Source: Alcaligenaceae bacterium
GTDB lineage: Bacteria > Pseudomonadota > Gammaproteobacteria > Burkholderiales > Burkholderiaceae_B
DNA length: 64,000 bases
Reading direction: 5' to 3'
Assembly (NCBI GenBank): GCA_947378965.1
Contig: CANCMG010000005.1
Span: 1-64,000 of the forward strand
Part shown: positions 8,653 through 17,339 of the stretch, one piece after another
How positions within the stretch are numbered: position 1 is the stretch's first letter
How the letters are laid out: each line of letters opens with the position of its first letter
Translations under genes and position numbers: made by a program
Notes under the pieces: model-generated
What the model was told of the DNA's origin: nothing
What the model saw: only the letters and a program-made list of their open reading frames with translations
Databases searched by the model: none

Positions 8653-8883
8653 TTACCTCGGTAGTAATGTTTCAGCAATGAGATCGATGACTTCCACTGC
8701 AATACGTAGTATCGCAAACGTCAATGTGGCGAGAATGAGCCCGACGATTAACCAGACGAGATTTGAATAAAAAATAAACAAGCCGACTGAGGCAAATAAG
8801 ACTAAAAAAACACCGCACCAGGGTACTAAGTAACCCCAGCGGATCATCAGATGAATCGCGAAAAATCGTTTAGCGTAATCCAT
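8653..8883 (-). CDS. Small two-helix membrane protein coupled to flavoprotein 3
   Basis: A 76-residue two-helix membrane protein, same length as and gaplessly alignable with the product of 1575-1805. Shared positions include RF-AI near the N-terminus, GY--PW-G at the start of helix 1, and the C-terminal AETLLPR. Helices are about residues 18-39 and 42-62. Its stop codon forms part of the Shine-Dalgarno of flavoprotein 3. No family name recognised; an anchor or electron-transfer role is inferred only from the conserved coupling. Confidence 0.75.
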   Translation of the reverse strand: MDYAKRFFAIHLMIRWGYLVPWCGVFLVLFASVGLFIFYSNLVWLIVGLILATLTFAILRIAVEVIDLIAETLLPR

Positions 8884-8927
8884 GGTTTCTCAAAAATGTG
8901 TGACTTATCGTCGGGTTTTTCATTAGA

Positions 8928-9740
8928 TTAACTTGCGCTTTGCCGTGCAATTGCATGTTTAATTCGCGAAGCGGCCTCAACGAGTGCCGGGCCAATTTCT
9001 TCTTTGCGTAGCGTTTTTTTCGGTGTATTAAATCCTGCCATCTCGCAGGATAGAGCCAAGGAAGGTTGATGTTGTAGCGTAACGACGGTGCCAATTGCAC
9101 TGATATCCTGAATCCATTCGCCGGAGGACACGCAATATCCGTGCTCTTCCATTTCTTGAAAGGCGCGATATACACCAGGGATGGTTCGTGCACCACTCTC
9201 GCCTTCTTCAGTCTTGGTTCGCTGAATGATTTCGCCTTGCACGGCTCCGGATTCTCCCCAAAGCCAAGCGCGCCCAAGCGCGGTTGCCGTAATCGGTACA
9301 GACGAGCCAACGCTGACCGGAAAGTCTTTCTTTGGATGGTCATGGCAGACTTCAAGGCAAATCATCGAGAGCCTGTCGCGCGAGCCAAGCGCTACGCTAA
9401 TCTGATATTCGGACGCGAGCGCTTGCATAATGGGTTGAGCCACGTGGCCAATGTGGGCGCTGCTCAGGAAGGCATGGCCCAGCACCAGGCAAGCGACAGC
9501 GGGGCCATAGCGCTCGGTATCAGCGTGATATTCAAGAAAGTCATAGGTCACGAGAGTGTCGACTAATCGTTGAGCGGTGGCTCGTTTTAGACCCGTACGT
9601 AAGGCAAGCTCGGCGATATTTAAAGAGCTTTCACCTGGTCTGAAGCTACGCACAAGCTCTAGCCCTCGGTGCAGGGAGTCGACTTCGTGGGCGACTTGTG
9701 TTCGCTCAGAAGGCAGAATCGCCGAACTGCGCTTACGCAT
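8928..9740 (-). CDS. IclR-family transcriptional regulator (downstream of pair)
   Basis: A 270-residue protein with the IclR layout: N-terminal winged helix-turn-helix (about residues 25-85, with NIAELALRTGLKRATAQRLV as the DNA-reading helices) and a C-terminal effector-binding GAF-like domain. Its start overlaps the end of the upstream IclR gene by 8 bases, so the two are probably co-translated. It lies 44 bases before the small membrane gene, within a leftward operon-like run, and probably senses the substrate or an intermediate of this pathway. Confidence 0.88.
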   Translation of the reverse strand: MRKRSSAILPSERTQVAHEVDSLHRGLELVRSFRPGESSLNIAELALRTGLKRATAQRLVDTLVTYDFLEYHADTERYGPAVACLVLGHAFLSSAHIGHVAQPIMQALASEYQISVALGSRDRLSMICLEVCHDHPKKDFPVSVGSSVPITATALGRAWLWGESGAVQGEIIQRTKTEEGESGARTIPGVYRAFQEMEEHGYCVSSGEWIQDISAIGTVVTLQHQPSLALSCEMAGFNTPKKTLRKEEIGPALVEAASRIKHAIARQSAS

Positions 9741-10590
9741 AAGAGCCTCTCTGCAAATTGATATTTTTGACGATTTTCTCGATGTTCTGCTTGAGCAGCA
9801 TCAATTGCGGGCCAAGGCGTTCGACCATGTAGCGAGGCTCAAGCCGAAACGCGGGGGCGGCAAGACCTAACACATAGGTATAAGGTGCACCCGAAATATC
9901 CAGAACAACTCCTAAGCCGTTGACGCCTTGTTCGAGTGTGCCAACGCTGATGTAGAAGTTCTGCTTCGCGATCTGAGCGCTGGCGTCATGAAAGGCTGTT
10001 TGCAGGGCTGGCCATTCATTGAGAAACTGCGGTTTGATTTCGTCGAGAAGTTGCTCGCGACGGTCATTGGGTAAGGTGCCAATTAAGGCGCGCCCCACAG
10101 CTGATTTTGGCAGCGATAGCCGTGAACCCACACCGACTCTAAGGGTCAGCATATTGCTGCCATAACAGACTTCATAACAGACCATACTTGCGCCATCACG
10201 GCAGGAGAGCGCCACAAGAATATCTTCGCTGTCTGCGAACTGCTGCATCAAGGGCTTGGTCACTTCAACCAGATCAGCGCGTGTAACGGCTGCATAGCCT
10301 AGGGTTAAGACTGGCGCTGCGAGCTTGTATTGACCTCGTTCAAGTGAATACTCTAGATAGCCCTGCTCAGTGAGACTCGCTAACAGCCTTGATACAGTCG
10401 GGCGTGGCAAGTCACTCAGTGTGGCGATTTGATGGTTAGAGAGCCAACTGTTTTTGGGCGTAAAGGCGCGCAGGATGCTCAGGCCACGCGCCAATACTCG
10501 TACCGAGCTAGCAGCGACTTTTCCATCTGCGGACTCGGCGGTGATTTTTCTCGGCACCCGTTTGAGGTCTGGACTAGTCTGAGTTGGCAT
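9733..10590 (-). CDS. IclR-family transcriptional regulator (upstream of pair)
   Basis: A 285-residue IclR-type regulator with a roughly 30-residue N-terminal extension, winged helix-turn-helix at about 30-90 (SNHQIATLSDLPRPTVSRLL) and a C-terminal effector domain. It resembles the PcaR/PobR-type group that controls aromatic acid degradation only in general architecture; the effector is not predictable. It starts 16 bases after the OYE-type reductase ends and overlaps the next IclR gene. Two overlapping IclR genes inside an enzyme operon is unusual and could mean two effectors are read by one operon. Confidence 0.88.
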   Translation of the reverse strand: MPTQTSPDLKRVPRKITAESADGKVAASSVRVLARGLSILRAFTPKNSWLSNHQIATLSDLPRPTVSRLLASLTEQGYLEYSLERGQYKLAAPVLTLGYAAVTRADLVEVTKPLMQQFADSEDILVALSCRDGASMVCYEVCYGSNMLTLRVGVGSRLSLPKSAVGRALIGTLPNDRREQLLDEIKPQFLNEWPALQTAFHDASAQIAKQNFYISVGTLEQGVNGLGVVLDISGAPYTYVLGLAAPAFRLEPRYMVERLGPQLMLLKQNIEKIVKNINLQRGSYA

Positions 10591-10606
10591 GCGCGCAGTG
10601 GGATTC

Positions 10607-12484
10607 TTATATCGAAAGGGACAATTTAACTGCGTCGTAAATCCCGGCGGTGAGCATGTTGGGTTCGTACGCGTCAGACAACCAGGCGTCTACACGCTGC
10701 GCGGGGTCTGGCGCAGACCACTGCGCATCGTCAGCAGACAGATCAGGAGTCTTTTCAAGTGCGCCGACAATCCACGTTTGCGACGCATGGATCTCATCAG
10801 GCAGCTGGCCAATTATGAGTGTCACGCCTAACTGGTCAAAAAGCTTTCGCGTGGCTTCGCGGTAACCAGGGTGACCATCAATCGCGATCCCGCGGCCCGG
10901 ACTATACAGAGTCACCGTACAGCCTTGCTGAGCAAGGGTGGCAGCCATTTCTGCGGTAACGAGATCCAGCCCGGCCAGATTGATTGTTTGGTTGTGTCGC
11001 GTATGAACGCTAGGCAGTGCGTCATAAGTACTTTGGGCTGCGCCAAATTTTTCGGAGGCTTCAGTATGCGGAACGTACCGGCGAACAACCCAGGTCAAAT
11101 CGCTAGCAAGAATTTTCGCGGTGTCGTGTTCAAACGTGACGCCGGCCTGCCGAGCTCTGTGCACGAGTGCTGCGGTGGCTTCAGAAAACTCGCTTAGACC
11201 TGGTACCTGAGCTCTCGAGTCTTGCATTCCACCTAGCGCATTGTTCGGCGCGTACAGGACAACGTGATGTCCTTTGCTGGAGGCGATCCATGCCGCCGTC
11301 AGTGCTGACCAACTCGAGCCGACAATACTCACTGTCTTTGGCTTGGCGGTACGAGAAAAGTTAAACGTTGCCTCGCGTCCAATTGCCGGGTTGACTGGGC
11401 AAATACTTTCGGGGCGACCCGAGCGACCTAAACAAATATTACAGCTCGTGCAGGCAACAATTTGTTCAACTTGTTGCTTTGCAATCTTATTGGGTAGTTC
11501 AGCATCAGCGATCGAGGCCCTGCCAAAAAGTGGAATATCGACAAGCCCTTTGGCGATAGCCATTTCAGCAATCTCTGCGCGCTTGATACGCCCCACACCC
11601 AGCACTGGGATCGAACAATGTTGTTTGACTTGCCCGGCAAGTTCAAGCCATTGTCCCTCTTGGTCACCGGTGATCATCGACAGGCGGTTGAAAGACTCAT
11701 AGACCCCGACTGAGATTGAGATGGCGTCTATGCCGGCCTGTTCGAGCATTCTGACAACGTCAAGCGTTTCTGGTAGATCGAGCCCATCTTTCACGAACTC
11801 TTTCGCGCTGATACGCACAATCAACGCAAAGGTTGGTGAGGTAACTTGGCGTATGCGGCGAATGATATTCAACAAAAAACGCATACGATTTTGGAGCGAG
11901 CCGCCGTACTGATCCGTACGTTTGTTTGTATAGTTTGAAATAAACTCAGCGATGAGATAACCATGAGCGCCGTGAAGCTCTGCACCATCAAAGCCAGCTT
12001 GTTCTAAGCGCTTAGCCGCATCGGCAAAATCTTGTTCAAGCGCGTCGATCGCGCCAAGGTCAAGCTCAACGGGTATTTCGCGGTTCAACGGGCAAGGAAC
12101 GGGCGAAGGGGCAACAAGCGGCATCCCAGTTGTCGCTGTTTTGGTTTGTCGACCAGCATGGCTAAGTTGACCAATGATCTTGGCACCGGCTGTTTTGACG
12201 GCAGCGGCCAGAGAGGTCAGACCCGGCAGCATCTGGTCATTGTGTGCCATGACCATACGGGGCATGACCCGACCTGACGGATGAATGCCAAGATTTTCTG
12301 TGATGATGAGTGAGAAGCCACCTCGCGCGCGTGCGGCCAGATAGTCTTCAAGTGCCTTTGAAACCGAGCCATCAACATTTGCAAAGTTGGTGGTCATGGG
12401 TGCCATCGCAAAGCGCGTTGGGATGGTAAGCGACCCAATGGTTAAGGGCGAAAATAAGTGCGGAAAAGTATCTTTTCCAGGCAT
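10607..12484 (-). CDS. Old Yellow Enzyme/2,4-dienoyl-CoA reductase-type flavoprotein
   Basis: A 625-residue NADH:flavin oxidoreductase of the FadH/trimethylamine dehydrogenase type. Residues 1-335 form the FMN TIM barrel, with HGAHGY at 171-176 carrying the expected tyrosine. Four cysteines at 345, 348, 351 and 362 should bind a 4Fe-4S cluster, but the first three are spaced C-x2-C-x2-C rather than the usual C-x2-C-x3-C. The C-terminal dinucleotide-binding domain is degenerate: the usual GGGPAG-like motif is replaced by VGSSWSA at 388-394. It may therefore not bind FAD in the usual way. The family reduces alpha,beta-unsaturated ketones or dienoyl-CoAs. Precedes the IclR pair in the same leftward run. 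Confidence 0.85.
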   Translation of the reverse strand: MPGKDTFPHLFSPLTIGSLTIPTRFAMAPMTTNFANVDGSVSKALEDYLAARARGGFSLIITENLGIHPSGRVMPRMVMAHNDQMLPGLTSLAAAVKTAGAKIIGQLSHAGRQTKTATTGMPLVAPSPVPCPLNREIPVELDLGAIDALEQDFADAAKRLEQAGFDGAELHGAHGYLIAEFISNYTNKRTDQYGGSLQNRMRFLLNIIRRIRQVTSPTFALIVRISAKEFVKDGLDLPETLDVVRMLEQAGIDAISISVGVYESFNRLSMITGDQEGQWLELAGQVKQHCSIPVLGVGRIKRAEIAEMAIAKGLVDIPLFGRASIADAELPNKIAKQQVEQIVACTSCNICLGRSGRPESICPVNPAIGREATFNFSRTAKPKTVSIVGSSWSALTAAWIASSKGHHVVLYAPNNALGGMQDSRAQVPGLSEFSEATAALVHRARQAGVTFEHDTAKILASDLTWVVRRYVPHTEASEKFGAAQSTYDALPSVHTRHNQTINLAGLDLVTAEMAATLAQQGCTVTLYSPGRGIAIDGHPGYREATRKLFDQLGVTLIIGQLPDEIHASQTWIVGALEKTPDLSADDAQWSAPDPAQRVDAWLSDAYEPNMLTAGIYDAVKLSLSI

Positions 12485-12579
12485 GAATATACTTCCTGTG
12501 GGGGCTGTTTAACAGCCCGCTGTCCCTGACAGAGCATGACAGCAGGCCGGCTAAACAGAACGTTTGAGCGAAAGACTAT
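12485..12579 (-). promoter_or_regulatory. Intercistronic hairpin upstream of the OYE-type gene
   Basis: This gap contains the inverted repeat GGGCTGTT (12502-12509) / AACAGCCC (12511-12518), flanked by a second GCTGTC...GACAGC pair. On the minus strand it lies between the LivK-type gene and the Shine-Dalgarno (CAGGAAG) of the OYE-type gene. There is no U-run, so it is more likely an mRNA stability or processing structure than a terminator. Confidence 0.35.
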
Positions 12580-13785
12580 TTATTTTTTGACTAAAGAGCA
12601 CTTGCTTTCAGACAGAGGCAGGAAGGCCTCCTTGGCGGGGATCGTTGAGACCACGTTGTAGTAGTCCCAAGGTCCTTTACTTTCTGCTGGTGTCTTGACC
12701 TTGAAGAGGTACATGTCATGCATCAGTTGGCCATCTTCGCGGATTGAGGCATTTTTAGCGAAGAAGTCATTCACTGGCATCGACCTCATTTTTGCCATGA
12801 CGGGGTCTGTGGCACTAGTGCCTGCGGCCTGAACGGCTTTTAAGTAGTGATTCACAGCAGAGTACGTGCCGGCCTGAACCATCGTGGGCATGCGTTTGTG
12901 TTTTTCGTAAAAGCGCTTTGACCACGCGCGCGTTTCATCATTCATATCCCAGTAAAACGCTTCGGTCAGTTGCATCCCTTGTGCGTATTCAAGTCCTAAG
13001 CTGTGTACATCCGAGATGAACGAAAGCAAACCAACGATATTTTGATTTTTTGTCGCCCCAAAATCTCGTGCAGCCTTCAGGGCGTTAATCGCATCACTAC
13101 CGGCGTTTGCCAAGCCAATCACTTTTGCCTTTGAACCTTGCGCTTGCAGGATAAAAGAGCTGAAGTCTGGGCTGTTAAACGGATGCTTCACAGAGCCAAG
13201 CACTTTTCCGCCACCAGCGAGAACAACATTCGTTGTGTCTTTTTCGAGCGCTTGACCAAAAGCATAGTCGACTGTAATGAAGAACCAAGTGTCCCCCCCT
13301 TGTTTGAGCACGGCATTGCCCGTACCTGTTGCCAACGCGTAGGTGTTGTAGACCCAATGAACGGTGCGATCATTGCAGTCTTCACCGGTGATCTGACTTG
13401 AGGCTGAGCCAGTGTTGATCACAACTTTATTTTTTTCTTTTCCAAGCTTCATGACAGCCAGACCGACGTTGCTTGCGGCGAGGTCGGTAATCATGTCAAC
13501 CTTATTCACATCAAACCATTCGCGTGCTTTGGCTGCGCTGATATCGGTTTTGTTCTGGGCGTCAGCAAAAAGTATCTCAATCGGCACACCTAGTACTTTT
13601 CCACCAAAGTCTTCTGCCGCCATTCTGGCTGCGATGACCGACCCCATACCGCCGATGTCAGAATACGTACCTGACTGATCGTTCAGTACGCCGATCCGAA
13701 CAGCACCGCTTGGAACTTGTGCCATGGCGGTACCATACGAACCTGCGAGTACCGCTAGAGCTGAGAGAATAGTTTTGGTTTTCAT
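12580..13785 (-). CDS. ABC-type branched-chain amino acid (LivK-like) binding protein
   Basis: A 401-residue periplasmic type-1 binding protein with a clean signal peptide (cleavage after AMA near residue 22) and the opening VRIGVLNDQSGTYSDIGG, typical of the LivK/Peripla_BP_6 group that in Burkholderiales often binds aromatic or short-chain acids rather than amino acids. It has no LivHMGF permease or ATPase genes beside it in the window, so it is an orphan receptor that must use a transporter encoded elsewhere. It lies 40 bases after the crotonase gene in the leftward run. Confidence 0.88.
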   Translation of the reverse strand: MKTKTILSALAVLAGSYGTAMAQVPSGAVRIGVLNDQSGTYSDIGGMGSVIAARMAAEDFGGKVLGVPIEILFADAQNKTDISAAKAREWFDVNKVDMITDLAASNVGLAVMKLGKEKNKVVINTGSASSQITGEDCNDRTVHWVYNTYALATGTGNAVLKQGGDTWFFITVDYAFGQALEKDTTNVVLAGGGKVLGSVKHPFNSPDFSSFILQAQGSKAKVIGLANAGSDAINALKAARDFGATKNQNIVGLLSFISDVHSLGLEYAQGMQLTEAFYWDMNDETRAWSKRFYEKHKRMPTMVQAGTYSAVNHYLKAVQAAGTSATDPVMAKMRSMPVNDFFAKNASIREDGQLMHDMYLFKVKTPAESKGPWDYYNVVSTIPAKEAFLPLSESKCSLVKK

Positions 13786-13825
13786 GTTTCCTCTTGATTA
13801 GTTTTATGTACTGATTGACGTGAAC

Positions 13826-14611
13826 TTACTTACCCTGCCATTGAGGAGCTCTTTTTTCAGAAAAAGCGCGCGGCCCCTCTATTGCATCTGCGCTTGCATA
13901 CACTTTTTTATACAACTCTTTGGCATACTCAAAGCCAGCGTCGCAACCTAGCGTCATGGCTTTTAAGATACTGTCTTTGCCAGCCATCACAGAAAGCGGT
14001 GCGTTATCACGGATTCTTGTGGCAAGCGCCAGTGCACGGTCGCGTACCGCCTGTGCATCGGGTTCGACGTAATTGACGAAGCCGAGTTGGTACAGTCGTT
14101 CAATCGAAACCATCTCGCCTGTCAATGTCATTTCCATCAGAATGGGTTGTGGAAGCATCCAGGCAAGAGGAACACCCCAAGGCGATCCTCGGCCAATCTT
14201 TGCTTCTGTGATGCCGCCGCGTGTGCCGGCCATGCCAATTCTGAGGTCTGAGTTCAGACTTAACACCATGCCGCCTGCGGCAAAATGCCCCGTCATTGCG
14301 GCAATGATCGGCTTTTTCACTGAGCGCATGCGTTCGTAAAAGGGGTCTTTCAGTACGTCAAGGATGTCACAGCCTCGGGTGCGCTTGATCTCGGCGGCCT
14401 CTTTCAGATCCATGCCAGCGCAAAAGGTGCCGCATTCGGTGGCCGTCAGAATCACGACGCGCACGCTTGGGTCAGCATCCACCTCGGCCCAAAGATCATA
14501 AAGTTGCTCACCAGCAGCGATTGATAGTGCATTGCGCTGAGCGGGACGATTTAAGGTGATCGTGGCAATTTGTTGATCAACGCTATAGAGAACTTCTGGG
14601 GCTGTGGTCAT
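13826..14611 (-). CDS. Enoyl-CoA hydratase/isomerase (crotonase) family protein
   Basis: A 261-residue crotonase; the ATG at 14611 is preferred over an in-frame TTG at 14623, neither having a strong Shine-Dalgarno. The oxyanion-hole motifs FCAGMDL and GHFAAGGMV are present. The position of the first catalytic glutamate (GGGCEL in classical hydratases) is GGMVL here, while the second region reads ITEAKIGRGSPWG and keeps a glutamate, the pattern of a common but less characterised crotonase subgroup. Hydration or isomerisation of an unsaturated acyl-CoA is likely; substrate unknown. First gene of the leftward run to 6218, divergent from the acyl-CoA operon starting at 14872. Confidence 0.82.
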   Translation of the reverse strand: MTTAPEVLYSVDQQIATITLNRPAQRNALSIAAGEQLYDLWAEVDADPSVRVVILTATECGTFCAGMDLKEAAEIKRTRGCDILDVLKDPFYERMRSVKKPIIAAMTGHFAAGGMVLSLNSDLRIGMAGTRGGITEAKIGRGSPWGVPLAWMLPQPILMEMTLTGEMVSIERLYQLGFVNYVEPDAQAVRDRALALATRIRDNAPLSVMAGKDSILKAMTLGCDAGFEYAKELYKKVYASADAIEGPRAFSEKRAPQWQGK

Positions 14612-14871
14612 TGGCGTAGTCAAAGGGTTTTGGGACTAAAGTGACGCGTTATCAAATAAATGATATCAGTTTATTTCAGTTTGAGGAATGAAATTTCATT
14701 AAATGGTTGCTATGTAATGTTTAGCCATTGTTTGGGGGCGTGTTCAGACTCACATGCATTATTGTCGAAAGTAATGATTAATTATCCTGAAAGTTGACTG
14801 TTGACTAATAAAAAAAAGCTGACTATATTTCATTCTATAAATACTAATTTCATTAAACGAAAGAGACACTT
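14612..14871. promoter_or_regulatory. Divergent promoter region with 14-bp palindrome
   Basis: This 260-base AT-rich gap separates two divergent catabolic operons. It contains the perfect palindrome AATGAAATTTCATT at 14687-14700, whose half AATGAAATTT recurs in the 1806-2021 promoter region. The palindrome resembles the A/T-rich symmetric sites used by IclR- or TetR-type regulators; which protein binds is inference. Confidence 0.45.
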
Positions 14872-15684
14872 ATGCTTAGCAGTAAGACATTCGCTGGACA
14901 AACTGTTTTCATCACCGGTGCCGGCACGGGGCTTGGAAAACGCTTTGCCACGCGAGCCGCCGAGCTTGGCGCAACGGTGGTGGTGGCGGGACGGCGCGAA
15001 AATCTCTTGCAAGAGACTGCTGAACAAATCAGGCAGGCCGGGGGTAAGGCGCTTGTTTGCGCTCTGGACATCCGCAAAGCCGATGATGTGCAAGCGGCGG
15101 TCGATCGCGTTGTCAGTGAGACTGGCCGTTTAGATGTCATGATCAACAACGCTGCCGGTAATTTTGTGGCTCGGGCTGAAGAAATCTCACCCAACGGCTG
15201 GAATACCGTCATCAATATTGTGTTGAATGGCACGGCAAATTGCACGTTGATTGCTGGGCGACACATGCTTAAGCAGGGGCGCGGCAAAGTATTGAGTATT
15301 TCTGCCGCGTACGCCTGGTACGGTGGGCCCGGTACTGCGCATTCAGCGGCGGCAAAAGCTGGGGTGATTGCGATGTCGCAGACGCTCGCAGTCGAATGGG
15401 GGCCGCGCAACGTACAAGTCAATTGCCTGTGTCCGGGTTTTGTCGACACCGAGCAATCTCGCACGGCACTTTGGCCAACAGCTGACGGTCAAAAACGAAT
15501 TCTGGACTCGATTCCGGCTGGGCGTTTCGGGACGATCGACGAAACTGTTGAGGCGGGTTTATTTATGTGCTCGCCAGCGGCAAACTATATTAACGGCGAG
15601 GTATTGGTCATTGATGGCGGGCAATGGCTGAATAAAGGTGTGTTTGTGTTGCCCGAACCGGGCCAGCGCTATCAGAAGGTTTAA
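14872..15684 (+). CDS. SDR-family 2,4-dienoyl-CoA reductase-like enzyme
   Basis: A 270-residue short-chain dehydrogenase. The cofactor motif TGAGTGLG (about residues 16-23) and NNAAGNF are typical of the peroxisomal/mitochondrial 2,4-dienoyl-CoA reductase (DECR/PECR) branch. The usual YxxxK catalytic pair reads HSAAAK, another hallmark of that branch. It would use NADPH to reduce a 2,4-dienoyl-CoA or trans-2-enoyl-CoA. First gene of a rightward operon (SDR, ligase, acyl-CoA dehydrogenase, crotonase, AtuA pair, thioesterase, MaoC), consistent with breakdown of an unsaturated or branched acid. Confidence 0.85.
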   Translation: MLSSKTFAGQTVFITGAGTGLGKRFATRAAELGATVVVAGRRENLLQETAEQIRQAGGKALVCALDIRKADDVQAAVDRVVSETGRLDVMINNAAGNFVARAEEISPNGWNTVINIVLNGTANCTLIAGRHMLKQGRGKVLSISAAYAWYGGPGTAHSAAAKAGVIAMSQTLAVEWGPRNVQVNCLCPGFVDTEQSRTALWPTADGQKRILDSIPAGRFGTIDETVEAGLFMCSPAANYINGEVLVIDGGQWLNKGVFVLPEPGQRYQKV

Positions 15685-15720
15685 TCAAGAATCGAGTCAT
15701 CAAAAAAATTAGAGACCGCT

Positions 15721-17259
15721 ATGACCGCTGCACTTGATCGCATCGACGCATTATTCGAGCACAACGCTCGTACTCTGCCTGATAAAACGCATTTAATCGA
15801 TTTTTCAGGAAACCATCAAACCTACCTTCAAACATACCAGCGGGCTCAACTTGTTGCACTGGCGTTGCACCAAAGCGGGGTCGCGCGTGGTGACCGAGTG
15901 CTGCTTTTGCTCGGAAACTCCAACGAGCTCGTCGAACTGTATGTGGCGTGCAGTATCGCGGGTGTGATTTGTGTGCCTGTGAACTTGTTGAGTACCACTC
16001 ATGAGCTTACGCGCATCATCGCTGACTGCACGCCTAGCGCGCTCGTGATCCATCACGATTTATTAGACCGTGTTCCTGCTGATCTTCCGCCAGGGCAACT
16101 GAAGCTTCGTATTGTGGTTCAGGGAGTCGTCGCGAACTGGCAGAGCTATGCGCAGTTGGTTGAACAGTTGCCTTGCTCGATGCAGCCCCAATCTAGCGAT
16201 AAGAGTGACGCGGCAGTCATGATCTACAGTTCAGGTACAACTGGAAAACCTAAAGGCATCTTGCTAAGCCAGTATGCCTTGATGGAAAACGCCCGGATGA
16301 CGCTTGCGGTCATGCGTTATCAGCAAGCCGATATCATGTTGGCGCTCTTGCCCTTGTTCAGTTCCTTTGGTTTTAGCTACGATTTTTTGCAAGTCGGCTT
16401 AGCGGGCGCAACGCTTGTGACGGTGCCTAAGTTTGATCCTTTGCAGGTTGCGCGCTTAGTGCCGTTGCATAAGGTGACTTGTTTGGCCGGTGTCCCAACC
16501 ATGTACGCAAGGTTGTTTGATCAGGCCAATTTGGGTAGCACTGATATTTCAAGTTTGCGTTTAATTGATGTCGGTGGTGGGCCCGTCTCGGATAGATTGA
16601 AGCAAGAACTAATAGAGGTACACGGTATCGATGTGGTCGAGAGTTATGGCCTGTCTGAAATCTCGCCTGTAGCAAGCGTGCAAATCCCAAATGTTGCGCA
16701 CCACGCGGGGTCGTGCGGCCCAGCGCTGCCTGGCATCGAAGTTAAGGTGGTTGATGAGCAAGGTCATCAGGTTGCGACCGGCGAAGTGGGTGAATTATTG
16801 TTTCGCTGTGACACCATGATGGTGGGGTATTGGAACCAACCTGAATTGACGGCACAGACCTTGCGAGAGGGTTGGCTGTACTCGGGCGACGTCGGTATCG
16901 TTGATGAGCGAGGCGAAATTCATATCAGAGATCGAATCAAAGATATCATCGTCTCAAGCGGCAATAATGTTTACCCCAAAGAGGTCGAGAACGCCATCCT
17001 TGAACTGCCAGCGGTTCAAAGCGTAGCAGTCATCGGCGTTAAAGATGAAATTCGAGGTGAAAATATTCATGCCTTTGTGGTGTTGCATGGCGGAAAAACT
17101 GCCACTGAGGTTGAGGTCATTGAGCATTGCAAAGTGCTGATTGCGCGCTACAAGGTGCCGCGCGCCGTCACGTTTTTAACTGAATTGCCGTTGACCGCCT
17201 CCGGAAAAATCAAGCGCTTTGAATTACGCGAACTTGCCAAAGCGGCAAGAGCATCTTGA
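15721..17259 (+). CDS. Acyl-CoA synthetase (AMP-forming)
   Basis: A 512-residue member of the ANL superfamily. The phosphate-binding loop SSGTTGKPKG is at 170-179, the adenylate motif ESYGLSE follows, YSGD and RIKDIIVSSGNNVYPKEVE mark the hinge and C-terminal domain, and the catalytic lysine is in LTASGKIKR (Lys496). It activates a carboxylic acid to its CoA thioester in the cytoplasm and so probably performs the entry step of this operon. The chain-length or aromatic preference cannot be read. It lies 36 bases after the SDR gene. Confidence 0.9.
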   Translation: MTAALDRIDALFEHNARTLPDKTHLIDFSGNHQTYLQTYQRAQLVALALHQSGVARGDRVLLLLGNSNELVELYVACSIAGVICVPVNLLSTTHELTRIIADCTPSALVIHHDLLDRVPADLPPGQLKLRIVVQGVVANWQSYAQLVEQLPCSMQPQSSDKSDAAVMIYSSGTTGKPKGILLSQYALMENARMTLAVMRYQQADIMLALLPLFSSFGFSYDFLQVGLAGATLVTVPKFDPLQVARLVPLHKVTCLAGVPTMYARLFDQANLGSTDISSLRLIDVGGGPVSDRLKQELIEVHGIDVVESYGLSEISPVASVQIPNVAHHAGSCGPALPGIEVKVVDEQGHQVATGEVGELLFRCDTMMVGYWNQPELTAQTLREGWLYSGDVGIVDERGEIHIRDRIKDIIVSSGNNVYPKEVENAILELPAVQSVAVIGVKDEIRGENIHAFVVLHGGKTATEVEVIEHCKVLIARYKVPRAVTFLTELPLTASGKIKRFELRELAKAARAS

Positions 17260-17305
17260 CCGCTGCCAGTTCTTGCTGTGCATTAGCTTTTATTTTTACT
17301 GATTC

Positions 17306-17320
17306 TGCCAAACTTTGGCA
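17306..17320. promoter_or_regulatory. 15-bp palindrome upstream of acyl-CoA dehydrogenase
   Basis: TGCCAAACTTTGGCA is a perfect inverted repeat (7-base arms around a central C), 19 bases before the ATG at 17340, in an 80-base gap within an otherwise tightly packed operon. It looks like an operator for a dimeric repressor of the TetR or LacI type, or a hairpin in the mRNA leader. Only one copy was noticed. Confidence 0.4.
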
Positions 17321-17339
17321 TACTCTTTGAGACGCAAAT

